Source: Bacillus sp. CHD6a
Lineage (GTDB): Bacteria; Bacillota; Bacilli; Bacillales; Bacillaceae_I
DNA length: 64,000 nucleotides
Direction of reading: 5' to 3'
Assembly (NCBI RefSeq): GCF_001293645.1
Contig: NZ_LBMD01000021.1
Span: 20,290-84,289 of the forward strand
In this document: positions 9,684-18,959 of the stretch, one piece after another
Layout of the letters: every line of letters begins with the position of its first letter
Position numbering within the stretch: position 1 is the stretch's first letter
Notes under the pieces: model-generated
Told to the model about the DNA's origin: nothing
Databases searched by the model: none
What the model saw: the letters and a program-made list of their open reading frames with translations, nothing else
Made by a program: the position numbers and the translations under genes

Positions 9684-10475
9684 TCAAGAAGCTCTGTGCT
9701 CCAGTCTCAGTTTATCCGCAACCATTGCAATGAACTCACTATTTGTAGGTTTAGCTTTTGACATTGATACTGTATAACCGAACAAAGAAGAGATGCTGTC
9801 GATATTACCACGTGACCAGGCAACTTCAATCGCATGGCGGATGGCACGCTCAACACGGCTCGCTGTGGTATTGTATTTTTTCGCGATATCAGGATATAAG
9901 ACCTTTGTGATGGATCCCAATAATTCAATATCATTGTACACCATGGAAATTGCTTCGCGTAAGTATAGGTAACCTTTGATGTGAGCTGGCACTCCAATTT
10001 CATGAATGATACTTGTAATGTTTGCATCAAGATTTCTACCTTTAGGTTCTGGGCTGGAGGAACGAACAGATGATGAACTTGATCTCTTAAGGATTGGTGA
10101 AGCCTTTCCACTCACTTGACGGATGTTGCTCACTAGATTTTCCATATCAAATGGCTTTAGAATAAAATAGGAAGCTCCCAAGTCTACCGCTTTCTTTGTT
10201 ACATCTTCCTGTCCAAAAGCAGTTAACATTATTACGTTAGGAGATTTTTCTAGATTTAAACCACGCATTTTTTCAAGTACTCCTAAACCGTCTAGATGAG
10301 GCATAATGATGTCTAGTACTAACACATCTGGATTTTTATCTTGAAGCAACTGAAGACATTCTTGACCATTGTGAGCTACCCCTACAACTTCCATGTCCTC
10401 TTGCGCTGAAATATACTCTTCCAATAGACCGACCAATTCACGGTTGTCATCTACAACACATACTTTAATTTTCAT
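9684..10475 (-). CDS. spo0A: Stage 0 sporulation response regulator Spo0A
   Basis: This is the master regulator of entry into sporulation, phosphorylated by Spo0B and binding TGTCGAA boxes. It has 263 residues. The receiver domain (1-120) has the acidic pair DD at 9-10, the phosphoacceptor Asp in [14 protein letters not shown] near 55, and the conserved Lys in FILKPFD near 107. A Ser-rich linker (about 128-145) leads to the DNA-binding domain with the typical [19 protein letters not shown] helix and the C-terminal [20 protein letters not shown]. It follows spoIVB. Its upstream region has a sigma-H promoter and Spo0A boxes, pointing to autoregulation as in B. subtilis. Confidence 0.97.
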   Translation of the reverse strand: MKIKVCVVDDNRELVGLLEEYISAQEDMEVVGVAHNGQECLQLLQDKNPDVLVLDIIMPHLDGLGVLEKMRGLNLEKSPNVIMLTAFGQEDVTKKAVDLGASYFILKPFDMENLVSNIRQVSGKASPILKRSSSSSVRSSSPEPKGRNLDANITSIIHEIGVPAHIKGYLYLREAISMVYNDIELLGSITKVLYPDIAKKYNTTASRVERAIRHAIEVAWSRGNIDSISSLFGYTVSMSKAKPTNSEFIAMVADKLRLEHRAS

Positions 10476-10545
10476 TTAACTAGTTTCCTCCTCAGTCCCT
10501 ATACTTTCTATAAAGCATGACGCCTTAAATTTTATTCTAAATGTT

Positions 10546-10574
10546 AAATTCGACAATGCAACCTCTTTTCCTTT
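10546..10574 (-). promoter_or_regulatory. Sigma-H promoter of spo0A with overlapping Spo0A box
   Basis: On the minus strand the -35 is AAAGGAAAA (10566-10574), then 11 bases, then the -10 GTCGAATTT (10546-10554). Both match the sigma-H consensus RNAGGAWWW/RNNGAATWW. The -10 overlaps a perfect Spo0A box TGTCGAA (10549-10555). Two further boxes lie upstream: CGTCGAA (10638-10644, minus) and TGTCGAA (10678-10684, plus). Confidence 0.75.
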
Positions 10575-10734
10575 AAAAAATTTAAAAAACCGTAAAAATT
10601 ATATAAAATCTTTATTTTTCTCCAGAATACTCTTAATTTCGACGTATATCGCAAACTGTTACATTTATTGGATAATATGTCGAATAATCTTTATCATTTT
10701 CATCTTAACGTAATTACAAACAAAACAAAAGAAA

Positions 10735-10759
10735 AAAGTGAGCTGTTTTAGCCCACTTT
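10735..10759 (-). terminator. Terminator of spoIVB
   Basis: The stem AAAGTGAGCT/AGCCCACTTT has one mismatch and a five-base loop, with a run of A on the left that reads as U residues on the minus strand. It overlaps the last codons of spoIVB. Confidence 0.65.
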
Positions 10760-12052
10760 CTTCTCTTTGTCTTTTTGATAAATATCAATGCCCGCTTCGT
10801 TCAGCATCCATTCAATGTGAACCCCATAACCGCTTGTAGGGTCATTTACGAATACATGGGTGACCGCACCGATTACTTTGCCGTTCTGTATAATAGGGCT
10901 TCCACTCATTCCTTGAACGATTCCCCCTGTTTTATCTAAAAGGGCTGGGTCCGTAATCTTTATGACCATTCCCTTGGTGGCAGGGAACTTCTGTGGAATA
11001 CTACTCAGTACTTCTACATCAAACTCTTCAACCTTATCCCCTTCGACCACTGTCAAAATCTTGGCAGGGCCTTCCTTCACCTCAGAAGATAATGCGATTG
11101 GCAAAGCTTTGTCCATAATGCCATTTTCAATGTCTTTATGCAGGGTTCCAAAAATACCGAACGGACTATTCCTTGAGATATCACCGATGGCCGAACGGTC
11201 GCTTGAAAATCGTGCAAGCTTTTCACCCGGAACACCATTACTACCTTTATCAATGGAAGTTACCGTGGATCGTACGATTTGACCATCTTGGACAATGATT
11301 GGTTTTTTCGTATCCATATCGGATATTACATGACCTAATGCTCCATATTTCATGGTGATGGGGTCATAAAATGTCATGGTGCCAATACCAGCTGCAGAAT
11401 CGCGTATATATAATCCAATTCTAAAGGAGCTTTCTTGCTTGTCTTTTAAAGGAAAAAGTTTCGTTTCAATGGTTTCTTTTTCACGTGTGATAACAACATC
11501 AAGGGGATTTCCGGTTTTTCCGGACTCTTGTACGAATGGAGCAACGTCACTCATTTGTTCAATGGTTTTCCCATTTATCTTTGTTATAATATCGCCAACC
11601 TGAATGCCCGCTATTTCTCCGGGTGATTTCTTTCCATCTTCTGTGTCCACTTGGTGATGACCTACTACTAATACACCTAAGGTATTTAACTTCACGCCGA
11701 TCGATTGACCACCAGGATACACTTTATATTCAGGTATGACATCTACATTGACTTTCTTTACAGGGATACCGGCCAGTTCTAGAACAACCTGACCTTCCCC
11801 AGCCTTTTTGCCTTGAAATCCTAACGTTTTATCGTTTGCCTCAATCCCGAGAGAGGAAGAAGAATCGTCATTCACTTTAGCAGTCACCGGAACGGATGAC
11901 TGGAAATGTAATCCTTGTCCTTCAAACATCGTTAATTTATTTGGGATTTGGACATACTCTTTAAATGGTTGACTTACACATAATACCATGATTGAAACAA
12001 GGAGAAATACACCAACAATTTTTCTAATTATATCTTCTCTCAAACATTTCAC
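10748..12052 (-). CDS. spoIVB: SpoIVB peptidase (S55 family)
   Basis: A forespore serine protease crosses into the intermembrane space and cleaves SpoIVFA, which triggers pro-sigma-K processing. It has 434 residues, close to the B. subtilis length. One N-terminal membrane anchor (about 10-30) is followed by a PDZ domain (about 120-205, with the [10 protein letters not shown] and [10 protein letters not shown] blocks) and the S55 domain. The S55 domain carries a His in [10 protein letters not shown] near 240 and the nucleophile Ser in [14 protein letters not shown] near 375-390. It lies between recN and spo0A as in other bacilli. Its sigma-G promoter could not be placed with confidence. Confidence 0.95.
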   Translation of the reverse strand: MKCLREDIIRKIVGVFLLVSIMVLCVSQPFKEYVQIPNKLTMFEGQGLHFQSSVPVTAKVNDDSSSSLGIEANDKTLGFQGKKAGEGQVVLELAGIPVKKVNVDVIPEYKVYPGGQSIGVKLNTLGVLVVGHHQVDTEDGKKSPGEIAGIQVGDIITKINGKTIEQMSDVAPFVQESGKTGNPLDVVITREKETIETKLFPLKDKQESSFRIGLYIRDSAAGIGTMTFYDPITMKYGALGHVISDMDTKKPIIVQDGQIVRSTVTSIDKGSNGVPGEKLARFSSDRSAIGDISRNSPFGIFGTLHKDIENGIMDKALPIALSSEVKEGPAKILTVVEGDKVEEFDVEVLSSIPQKFPATKGMVIKITDPALLDKTGGIVQGMSGSPIIQNGKVIGAVTHVFVNDPTSGYGVHIEWMLNEAGIDIYQKDKEKKVG

Positions 12053-12389
12053 TCTCCTCGGTCCTATCCCACACCATTCATGGCTACATTATATAATTTT
12101 GCCTTGTCAGGCTACATTTATAACAACGATATTAATTTAAATGCTACCCTTTATGGATAGTTATGTTATTTGAGGGGAATAGGGATAATAATTGGGAGTA
12201 GGAATGGGGAATATTATGTAAAATGGGCCAGCTTTGGAAACGTCAATGTTGAATTTCAGTGAACGATGAACGACTTTGCACGGGCTTGAGGGCAAATTTA
12301 GTCGTTTCTACAGTTGGTGAAGTGCAATCAAATGGCTTCCCTTTTTGTGGCGTAAGAGCCGTTTGAGATTTGACCAAACAACGCCTTTT
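12053..12389. other. Gene-free spacer upstream of spoIVB
   Basis: No gene is visible. The part nearest spoIVB is AT-rich and holds a nine-base direct repeat GGCTACATT at 12082 and 12110, 28 bp apart. I could not place a clear sigma-F/G promoter. The rest shows no supported feature. Confidence 0.4.
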
Positions 12390-12465
12390 AGTGTCCGAAC
12401 CCTGCCTTTATTGAGTGTATAAATGTCTAAACATCAAACAAAGTTGTCCGAACCGTTTTACACAC
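12390..12465. repeat. Short GTCCGAA repeat array near recN
   Basis: CCGAA cores lie at 12395 and 12448, with a degenerate copy (TGTCTAAAC, core at 12427) between them. The spacings of 32 and 21 equal the last two spacings of the larger array at 26171-26224. The array ends with the same tail, GTCCGAACC followed by TTTTACAC. It lies between the 3' end of recN and spoIVB. Confidence 0.6.
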
Positions 12466-12524
12466 ACTAAAAATGACCCAAAAAGCTTATAAAAATTGCT
12501 GATTTTGTACAAAACTACAAAAAA

Positions 12525-12550
12525 CCGTCCACATCTCCAAATGTGAACGG
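12525..12550 (-). terminator. Terminator of recN
   Basis: The stem CCGTCCACAT/ATGTGAACGG has one mismatch and a six-base loop. A residues on its left read as U on the minus strand, 11 bp after the recN stop. Confidence 0.75.
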
Positions 12551-12561
12551 CACACTGCTGG

Positions 12562-14268
12562 TTACCCCTGCTTAATATTCCCTGCAATCTGCAATAGTTC
12601 CCGTGCATGCTCCTTCGTCAAAGAAGTAATTTCCACACCCGAAATCATCCTGCCAATTTCCCGGACCTTTTCATCTTGATCCAATCCACGTACCTTGGTT
12701 TTCGTGCGCTCACCAGATACTTCCTTGCTGATGAACAGATGGGTGTCTGACATGGCAGCAACTTGAGGTAAATGCGAGATACAAAGCACCTGCGAATCAA
12801 CCGAGACCTGGTAGATCTTCTCCGCGATAGCTTGTGCGACCCTGCCGCTGACTCCGGTATCGACCTCATCAAAAATAATGGATGTGATACCTTGGTGTCT
12901 TGAGAAGATACTCTTCAAAGCAAGCATTATTCGCGAAAGTTCCCCTCCAGAAGCAACTTTTGCCATTGGCTTCAACGGCTCCCCTGGGTTTGTTGTCAAA
13001 TAGAACTCCACCACATCCACACCGTTTTTCCCAAACATGACATCACCTGATGCCTTTTCCTTTTTTACATCCATATTTACATCAAAAATGGCTTTTTCCA
13101 AGTACAAGTCTTTCAGTTCTTTATGGATGCTCTTCATTAATTTTTCGGAAGCTTTTCTACGTGCATCAGTGAGTGATTTCGCTTCTAAAACAAGATCTTG
13201 CTTGAGTGACTCCAATGATTCCTGCAACTGGTGTATATGTGAATCACGGTTTTGTAAAGTTTCAAGCTCTTCTTCTATTTTTGCCCCGTATTCTAATATC
13301 TCTGCAACTGAGCTGCCGTACTTCCGCTTAAGTTGCTTAATTTCATTCAATCTTCCTTCAATAAAATCAAGGCGGTTTGGATCAAACTCAAGCTGATCTA
13401 TTTCGTCTCTAATACGATATGATAACTCTTCTAATTGATAATAAGAATTGGATATAATTTCATACACATCTTTAAGGTTTTTATCAATTTCTTCTAAACC
13501 TTCTGATTCAGACATAGCTTGTCCGACCCAATCAAGCCCTTTTTGTTCTCCGTGCATGGCATGGTAACAGTTGTTGAGCGATTGATATAGGCGTTCAAAG
13601 TTGCTGATTTTGTTTCGTTCTTCCATCAAATCATCTTCTTCATTAATAGTTAGTTGTGCATTGTTGATCTCTTCAGCCTGGAATTGCAATAAATCAAGTC
13701 GATGAGCAACCTTTTGCTCATTTTCAGTGAGTTCTAGCAGCCTTTTTTCAACGTCCTTAAAAGAAGAATAAATATTTCTATACTCTTGAAGTTCCTTTTG
13801 AACGGCCACTCCGCCAAACTGATCTAAAAGAGAAAAATGCAAGTCCGGATCCATCAGCTCTTGGTGTTCGTGCTGACCATGGATATCCACCAATGTTTGT
13901 CCTACTTCCCTTAGCAGGGCAATGGTGACAAGCTTTCCATTAACACGACAAACACTTTTTCCGGTAACATGGATTTCTCTTCGCAAAACAACCATTTCGT
14001 CTTCTATATCAATTCCAAGCTCTTGACAAACTTTATAAGCAGGGTGCTGTTCATCCTCAAGCAGAAATAATCCCTCTAGTTCCGCTCTTTTTTCACCAAA
14101 TCGGACAAATTCATGGGATCCCCTTCCACCAGCCAACAAGTGGATGGCATCAATGATAATGGACTTACCCGCTCCAGTCTCTCCGGTTAAAACCGTTAAT
14201 CCTTTATCGAAGGATACGGAAAGGGATTCGATTATCGCAAAATTTTTAATGGTTAACTCAGCAATCAT
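12562..14268 (-). CDS. recN: DNA repair protein RecN
   Basis: This SMC-like ATPase acts early at double-strand breaks. It has 568 residues from the ATG at 14268, which follows GAGGATG; the frame extends to 14331 but the extra part is not conserved and overlaps argR. Features in order are Walker A GETGAGKSIIIDA (about 30-42), a long coiled coil of about 150-400, the ABC signature KVASGGELSRIMLALK, and Walker B TSIIFDEVDTGVSG. The C-terminal QVLCISHLPQVAAM block is also typical. It lies downstream of argR with about 20 bp between them, as in B. subtilis. Confidence 0.96.
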   Translation of the reverse strand: MIAELTIKNFAIIESLSVSFDKGLTVLTGETGAGKSIIIDAIHLLAGGRGSHEFVRFGEKRAELEGLFLLEDEQHPAYKVCQELGIDIEDEMVVLRREIHVTGKSVCRVNGKLVTIALLREVGQTLVDIHGQHEHQELMDPDLHFSLLDQFGGVAVQKELQEYRNIYSSFKDVEKRLLELTENEQKVAHRLDLLQFQAEEINNAQLTINEEDDLMEERNKISNFERLYQSLNNCYHAMHGEQKGLDWVGQAMSESEGLEEIDKNLKDVYEIISNSYYQLEELSYRIRDEIDQLEFDPNRLDFIEGRLNEIKQLKRKYGSSVAEILEYGAKIEEELETLQNRDSHIHQLQESLESLKQDLVLEAKSLTDARRKASEKLMKSIHKELKDLYLEKAIFDVNMDVKKEKASGDVMFGKNGVDVVEFYLTTNPGEPLKPMAKVASGGELSRIMLALKSIFSRHQGITSIIFDEVDTGVSGRVAQAIAEKIYQVSVDSQVLCISHLPQVAAMSDTHLFISKEVSGERTKTKVRGLDQDEKVREIGRMISGVEITSLTKEHARELLQIAGNIKQG

Positions 14269-14290
14269 ATCATCACATCCTCGCGTGATT

Positions 14291-14740
14291 TTATAGCATA
14301 TTAATAAAGCGATCGGATAACTCTTTTGCATCCTCCGGTGTACGACAAATAATTAAACAGGTATCGTCACCACAAATAGTTCCTAGAATTTCCGACCAAT
14401 CAAGATTATCAATTAGGACACCGATAGCATTAGCATTACCCGGCATCGTTTTCATCACAATCATATGGCCTGCGATGTCTATTTTCACAAACGCATCCAT
14501 CAAAGAGCGTTTTAGTTTTTGCAGAGGATTAAAGCGTTGATCTGCTGGGAGGCTGTATTTATATCTGCCGTCTAATAGCGGAACTTTTACAAGATGAAGC
14601 TCTTTAATGTCCCTTGAAACAGTTGCTTGGGTTACATTAAACCCTAAATTTTTCAAGCGATCGACTAGCTCGTCTTGTGTTTCAATTTCGCTATTTGTAA
14701 TTAATTCTCTAATCTTTATGTGTCTTTGGCCCTTTGTCAT
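14291..14740 (-). CDS. argR: Arginine repressor ArgR/AhrC
   Basis: The hexameric arginine-responsive regulator represses arginine synthesis and activates its catabolism. It has 149 residues. The N-terminal winged helix (1-70) contains the [10 protein letters not shown] and [17 protein letters not shown] recognition segments. The C-terminal domain has the arginine-binding [17 protein letters not shown] and [13 protein letters not shown] blocks. The yqxC-argR-recN order is conserved in Bacillaceae. A hairpin at the end of yqxC suggests that argR also has its own promoter. Confidence 0.96.
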   Translation of the reverse strand: MTKGQRHIKIRELITNSEIETQDELVDRLKNLGFNVTQATVSRDIKELHLVKVPLLDGRYKYSLPADQRFNPLQKLKRSLMDAFVKIDIAGHMIVMKTMPGNANAIGVLIDNLDWSEILGTICGDDTCLIICRTPEDAKELSDRFINML

Positions 14741-14810
14741 GTTGGCACCCCTTAATAATCTATATAACCTAGCTTTATGTTAATGGAAACCTTTCAATAT
14801 GTAAAAGAAA

Positions 14811-14843
14811 AAAGGAACAACCATCGTAATAGTTATTCCCCTT
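14811..14843 (-). terminator. Possible terminator at the end of yqxC
   Basis: An imperfect hairpin pairs GGAACAAC with GTTATTCC across the yqxC stop codon, with an A run on the left that reads as U on the minus strand. It may be a leaky terminator inside the yqxC-argR-recN unit. Confidence 0.45.
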
Positions 14844-15669
14844 TTTCGACCTTCAATTGTAGGTGCGCATCTGCAACTAGAGCGGATATGGAAGTTTCAA
14901 AATTATTTTCTGCGTTTTCATCTGTATGCCCATTCCATTGCAAATGAAGAAGGAATTCAATGTTACCCTCTCCTCCCTTAATCGGGGAGTAAGAGGCATT
15001 CATTACGTCATACCCTTCCTTCAAGCTGAAGTCAATAATCTTATCCATCACCGCTTCGTGTATCTTCGGTTCACGGACAATACCTTTTTTTCCAACCTGC
15101 TCTCTTCCTGCTTCAAATTGAGGCTTAACAAGTGCCACTACGTCACTACCCGATACAAGCAGGGTTTTTAAAACCGGTAGTATAAGTTTCAATGAAATAA
15201 ATGAAACATCAATGCTGGCAAAATCCGGCATGCCCTCGTTTAAATCTACCGGAGTAACGTATCTGAAATTGGTTCTTTCCATCACCACGACTCGTTCATC
15301 TTGACGGAGTTTCCATGCAAGTTGATTATACCCTACATCAAGTGCGTAGCTAAGCTTTGCTCCATTTTGCAGTGCACAATCCGTAAAGCCCCCTGTAGAA
15401 GCACCGATATCAAGAAGTATCTTGTCTTTAACATCCAAGTTAAAGACTTTTAGTGCTTTCTCCAGTTTCAACCCGCCTCTGCTTACGTATGGCAATACAT
15501 TGCCTTTGACAGTCAACGCTGCATCTATTGCTACTTTTTCACCGGGCTTGTCCAGCCGTTGTTCGTTTGAATATACAAGTCCTGCCATAATGGAGCGCTT
15601 TGCCTTCTCACGAGTTTCCACAAGTCCGCGCTCCACTAAAAGTACATCTACTCTTTCTTTTTTCGCCAT
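14833..15669 (-). CDS. yqxC: TlyA-family rRNA 2'-O-methyltransferase-like protein
   Basis: A SAM-dependent RNA methyltransferase of the TlyA/FtsJ type, probably acting on rRNA ribose. It has 278 residues. An S4 RNA-binding domain (about 5-65, RVDVLLVERGLVETREKAKR) precedes the methyltransferase domain, which has the SAM motif LLDIGASTGGFTDCALQNGA (about 84-103). The catalytic-lysine region VALVKPQFEAGREQVGKKG lies near 178-196. It is translated just after dxs, six bp away, and before argR. The exact rRNA target is not visible from sequence. Confidence 0.92.
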   Translation of the reverse strand: MAKKERVDVLLVERGLVETREKAKRSIMAGLVYSNEQRLDKPGEKVAIDAALTVKGNVLPYVSRGGLKLEKALKVFNLDVKDKILLDIGASTGGFTDCALQNGAKLSYALDVGYNQLAWKLRQDERVVVMERTNFRYVTPVDLNEGMPDFASIDVSFISLKLILPVLKTLLVSGSDVVALVKPQFEAGREQVGKKGIVREPKIHEAVMDKIIDFSLKEGYDVMNASYSPIKGGEGNIEFLLHLQWNGHTDENAENNFETSISALVADAHLQLKVEKGE

Positions 15670-15675
15670 ATTTCC

Positions 15676-17568
15676 TTAAGCCCTTTTTTGTTTTCTTCTA
15701 GCTGCAATCAATTTAACATTTTCCACAACTTTTTCTGTAGTTAAATCTATTTCCTGTAGCAGCTCCTTCACACTTCCATGTTCAATGAAGCGATCTGGAA
15801 TTCCCATTCTTACCACTCGGTTCGTATAGCCATTATCACTAGCAAACTCGACAACCGCACTACCAAATCCACCTTGAAGCACTGCTTCTTCAATAGTGAC
15901 AAAAGGTATACCTGATTTGAAGAGGTCATGCAATAACGCCTCATCCATCGGTTTAATAAATCTAGCATTCACTACTTTAACTGATAGGTTTTCCTTTTTC
16001 AGATAATCGGCCGCTTCAAGCGCCATTCCGATAGTCGTTCCAAACGTAAGGATAACTGCATCCGTTCCTTCTTTCAGAACTTCCCAAGAACCGATTGGCA
16101 GCTCTTTTAATTCTTCATCCATTTTGACACCTAATCCGTTACCACGTGGATAGCGAAGCGCAATCGGGCCTTCGTCATATTTATTTGCCGTATATACCAT
16201 GTGTTGGCCTTCGTTTTCATCTTTAGGCATCATTAGAACCATGTTTGGTAAATGTCTTAGGAAGGCGATATCAAACACACCTTGATGTGTTTCACCATCT
16301 TCCCCAACTAAACCGGAACGATCAATTCCAAAGAAAACATTTAAGTTTTGACGGCATACATCATGCACTACCTGATCGTACCCTCTTTGCAGGAAAGTAG
16401 AATAAATAGCTAAGAAAGGCTTCATTCCTTGCGTAGCAAGTCCCGCTGCCATCGTTACAGCATGCTGCTCAGCAATTCCAACATCAAACATGCGATTTGG
16501 GAATTCTTTCGCAAAACCTTCAAGCTTAGATCCTACAGGCATTGCAGGTGTGAGAGCCACAATACGCTCATCTTCACGCGCAAGCCTGCGGACTGTTTCA
16601 CTAACTACACTGCTCCAAGCTGGCGGACCGCCAACTGGCTTCAGGAAATCACCTGTTTCAATTTTATAAGGTCCCGTTCCATGCCATGTACCAATAGTGT
16701 CCAATTCAGCCGGTTCATACCCTTTTCCTTTTTTGGTAACAACATGTATGAGCACCGGTCCTTCTGTTTTCTTGGCATATTTAAGGTTTTCAATTAAATC
16801 ATTGTAATTATGTCCATCAATTGGTCCTAAGTACGTAAAACCAAGTTCTTCAAAAAACATCCCACTGACAACAAGGTACTTCAAACTGTCTTTGATGCGC
16901 TCAGCCGTTGACGCCAGTTTCCCGCCAACTGCAGGTATTTTCTTAAGAAGCACTTCCAGTTCGTCTTTTACCCAATTGTACTTACCAGCAGTACGCATTC
17001 TTCCAAGGGCACTATGCAATGCACCGACATTGGGAGCAATAGACATTTCATTATCATTCAAGATGACAATCATGTCTTTCTTTTCATGACCAATATGATT
17101 TAATGCTTCAAGTGCCATTCCGCCTGTTAAGGCACCATCCCCGATGATCGGAATAACATACTCATCGGTTCCTTTGATGTCACGTGCGGCAGCCATACCC
17201 ATCGCTCCGGAAAGAGAAGTGGAAGAATGTCCCGTTTCCCATACATCGTGCTCAGACTCATTCCTTTTAGGAAACCCACAGAGACCTTTATATTTACGCA
17301 ACGAACCAAAATCACAGGCTCTTCCTGTCAAAATTTTATGGACATAGGCCTGGTGACCAACATCCCATAAAAACTTATCTTTAGGGCTGTCAAACACTTT
17401 GTGCAATGCAACAGTAAGTTCAACTACCCCAAGATTCGGCCCGATATGGCCACCTGATGTGGAGAGCTGTTCTATCAGAAATCGTCTGATATCCTCACTA
17501 AGGCCCTCCAGTTCATCTATAGACATTTTCTTTAAAAATTGCGGATTTTTAATCTTTGTAAGATCCAA
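15676..17568 (-). CDS. dxs: 1-deoxy-D-xylulose-5-phosphate synthase
   Basis: This thiamine-diphosphate enzyme joins pyruvate and glyceraldehyde 3-phosphate in the first step of the MEP isoprenoid pathway. It has 630 residues, the usual length. The N-terminal [16 protein letters not shown] motif is present, and the cofactor motif runs [14 protein letters not shown] near 150 to [12 protein letters not shown] near 178. The transketolase central and C-terminal domains contain [16 protein letters not shown] and [16 protein letters not shown]. It shares the locus with ispA and xseAB, as in B. subtilis, but here oapA and the OLE RNA lie between ispA and dxs. Confidence 0.96.
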   Translation of the reverse strand: MDLTKIKNPQFLKKMSIDELEGLSEDIRRFLIEQLSTSGGHIGPNLGVVELTVALHKVFDSPKDKFLWDVGHQAYVHKILTGRACDFGSLRKYKGLCGFPKRNESEHDVWETGHSSTSLSGAMGMAAARDIKGTDEYVIPIIGDGALTGGMALEALNHIGHEKKDMIVILNDNEMSIAPNVGALHSALGRMRTAGKYNWVKDELEVLLKKIPAVGGKLASTAERIKDSLKYLVVSGMFFEELGFTYLGPIDGHNYNDLIENLKYAKKTEGPVLIHVVTKKGKGYEPAELDTIGTWHGTGPYKIETGDFLKPVGGPPAWSSVVSETVRRLAREDERIVALTPAMPVGSKLEGFAKEFPNRMFDVGIAEQHAVTMAAGLATQGMKPFLAIYSTFLQRGYDQVVHDVCRQNLNVFFGIDRSGLVGEDGETHQGVFDIAFLRHLPNMVLMMPKDENEGQHMVYTANKYDEGPIALRYPRGNGLGVKMDEELKELPIGSWEVLKEGTDAVILTFGTTIGMALEAADYLKKENLSVKVVNARFIKPMDEALLHDLFKSGIPFVTIEEAVLQGGFGSAVVEFASDNGYTNRVVRMGIPDRFIEHGSVKELLQEIDLTTEKVVENVKLIAARRKQKRA

Positions 17569-17590
17569 AAGGGATCACTCTCTTTCCTTG

Positions 17591-18190
17591 CTAATTTCGC
17601 TTATTTTTACGCTTTTTATTATCTTTCAAGACCACAATGTTAAATTTGTCTTCTAGTATATAAAACAGCCTTCCCACTTGAAACAGAATAGGCGTAGAAT
17701 ACTGAATGGCCATCGATTTTCCGAAAGCCTTTCCTCCCACTGTAACAGCTGCCACAACGCTTGTGAAGACAACAGCCACAAAATAATGAAACAAAGAGTC
17801 TTCTGTTTGGCCCACCGAAAGGGTGAAGGAAATGACTACAATAGCAGATGCAGTTCCACTGATAATTCCAGAAATATCACCGATAACGTCATTACAAAAA
17901 CTTGCAAACCGATCTGCATTCCTGACAATCTGTATGGCTTGTTTGGAACCGTTTACCCTTTCCGCAGCCATCGCGTGAAATGGAATTTCATCTGCAGCTG
18001 TGGAGGCAATACCAAGCATATCGAAAAAAATACCGATAAAGACGATGATAAACACAATGACCATTCCTACTGCCCATGTTACTCCTGAAAGTAAGTAGGT
18101 GGAAACAATTGAAAAAATAGCCGCTAACACGAGTGTGATAACGGCGATAGCTAAACTCCAATTTATTGCATCTTTCCATTTATTAACCAT
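17591..18190 (-). CDS. oapA: OLE-associated membrane protein OapA
   Basis: An integral membrane protein of 199 residues with about four hydrophobic segments (roughly 12-32, 37-57, 112-130 and 138-158) and a basic C-terminus (KDNKKRKNKRN). Its place directly downstream of the OLE RNA and upstream of dxs is the OapA position in Bacillus (Alkalihalobacillus) halodurans, where the protein binds OLE RNA and holds it at the membrane. I start at the ATG at 18190; a TTG at 18205 in the same frame is possible. A motif around residues 65-90 is polar and rich in Asp/Glu, between membrane segments. Known knockouts in B. halodurans are sensitive to short-chain alcohols and cold. Confidence 0.88.
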   Translation of the reverse strand: MVNKWKDAINWSLAIAVITLVLAAIFSIVSTYLLSGVTWAVGMVIVFIIVFIGIFFDMLGIASTAADEIPFHAMAAERVNGSKQAIQIVRNADRFASFCNDVIGDISGIISGTASAIVVISFTLSVGQTEDSLFHYFVAVVFTSVVAAVTVGGKAFGKSMAIQYSTPILFQVGRLFYILEDKFNIVVLKDNKKRKNKRN

Positions 18191-18254
18191 AGTATAAAAT
18201 CCCAACTCTATATAAGTAAGCTTTTGTAGTTATCTTACATTTTATTATAGACAA

Positions 18255-18902
18255 AAATTTTTAATCCACCAAACTTCAATCGTTTTTATGTAGAAGTGGT
18301 CATGTATTGAGTAAAAACTGCGGCTTAGGTCCAGTAGGTTTTCCCAAGCAAGTACCAGATGTCGCCATACTGGCGGTTTCCCTTTAAACCTGCCTTAGCC
18401 GTGTCGCCATCGACTAGACTGGATTACCACTTAGTCCGCACTATAATCCCCAATACATGTCTTATAAATAGAACAGTCTAGGAGTTTTCCTCTACAGCCC
18501 TTAAACCTTGTCTTAGCCTCTTTTGCAGAACGGATTTCATATGGAATACATAGATAGATTCACCGGCCTAGTGAAAAAATCCCCTACCATAATCCCCTCC
18601 GACTCCACTCAAGGCAGGCTACGCTGTTTATACCTAACCCAGTTAGATATAATACAGGTTTATCACCATTCCACTACTTGCTCCCCTAGGGGATTAACAA
18701 GCGTAAGAATGGGCCTCCACGGAAGTAGGGTCTTCGCCCACATGCCATTGTGGATCGCCCTACTACCTTAACTCCCAGCATCAACCCAAGGCTGGGCGCC
18801 TCAAGCCGACACAAGGAACTTCATCGATGTGCCCTTTAGCGGATTTTTAGGCCCGCCTTCAGAAAAGGTGGACTGACTAGAATACTGCACCACTCATTTG
18901 TA
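18255..18902 (-). ncRNA. ole: OLE RNA (ornate, large, extremophilic)
   Basis: A gene-free stretch of about 650 bp between ispA and oapA has high and even sequence complexity, many local inverted repeats (for example GGCGCC-containing stems near 18795 and ACTAGTGG-type stems near 18440) and no credible frame. A consensus promoter at 18909-18937 would start the RNA near 18902. A hairpin followed by a U-rich stretch near 18255-18300 (CCACTTC pairing with GAAG..GGTGG) could end it. Length and the ispA-OLE-oapA-dxs order match the OLE RNA class described from B. halodurans. It forms a membrane-associated ribonucleoprotein with OapA. A covariance search (Rfam OLE) would be decisive. Confidence 0.88.
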
Positions 18903-18908
18903 CCTTAT

Positions 18909-18937
18909 ACTATACCACAAAAAGAGGAAATGCTCAA
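18909..18937 (-). promoter_or_regulatory. Sigma-A promoter of OLE RNA
   Basis: On the minus strand TTGAGC (18932-18937), 17 bases, TATAGT (18909-18914). It lies in the short gap after the ispA stop, so OLE RNA can be made independently of the ispA operon. Confidence 0.75.
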
Positions 18938-18959
18938 TTTTCACTGCTACTTTTGTCGA

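Noticed and set aside
12408..12608. 66-residue minus-strand frame overlapping the recN end
   Set aside because: It overlaps the recN terminator and a repeat array and is a frame shadow.
18523..18771. 82-residue frame inside the OLE region
   Set aside because: It lies on the opposite strand of a structured RNA, has no ribosome binding site and a composition unlike the other genes.
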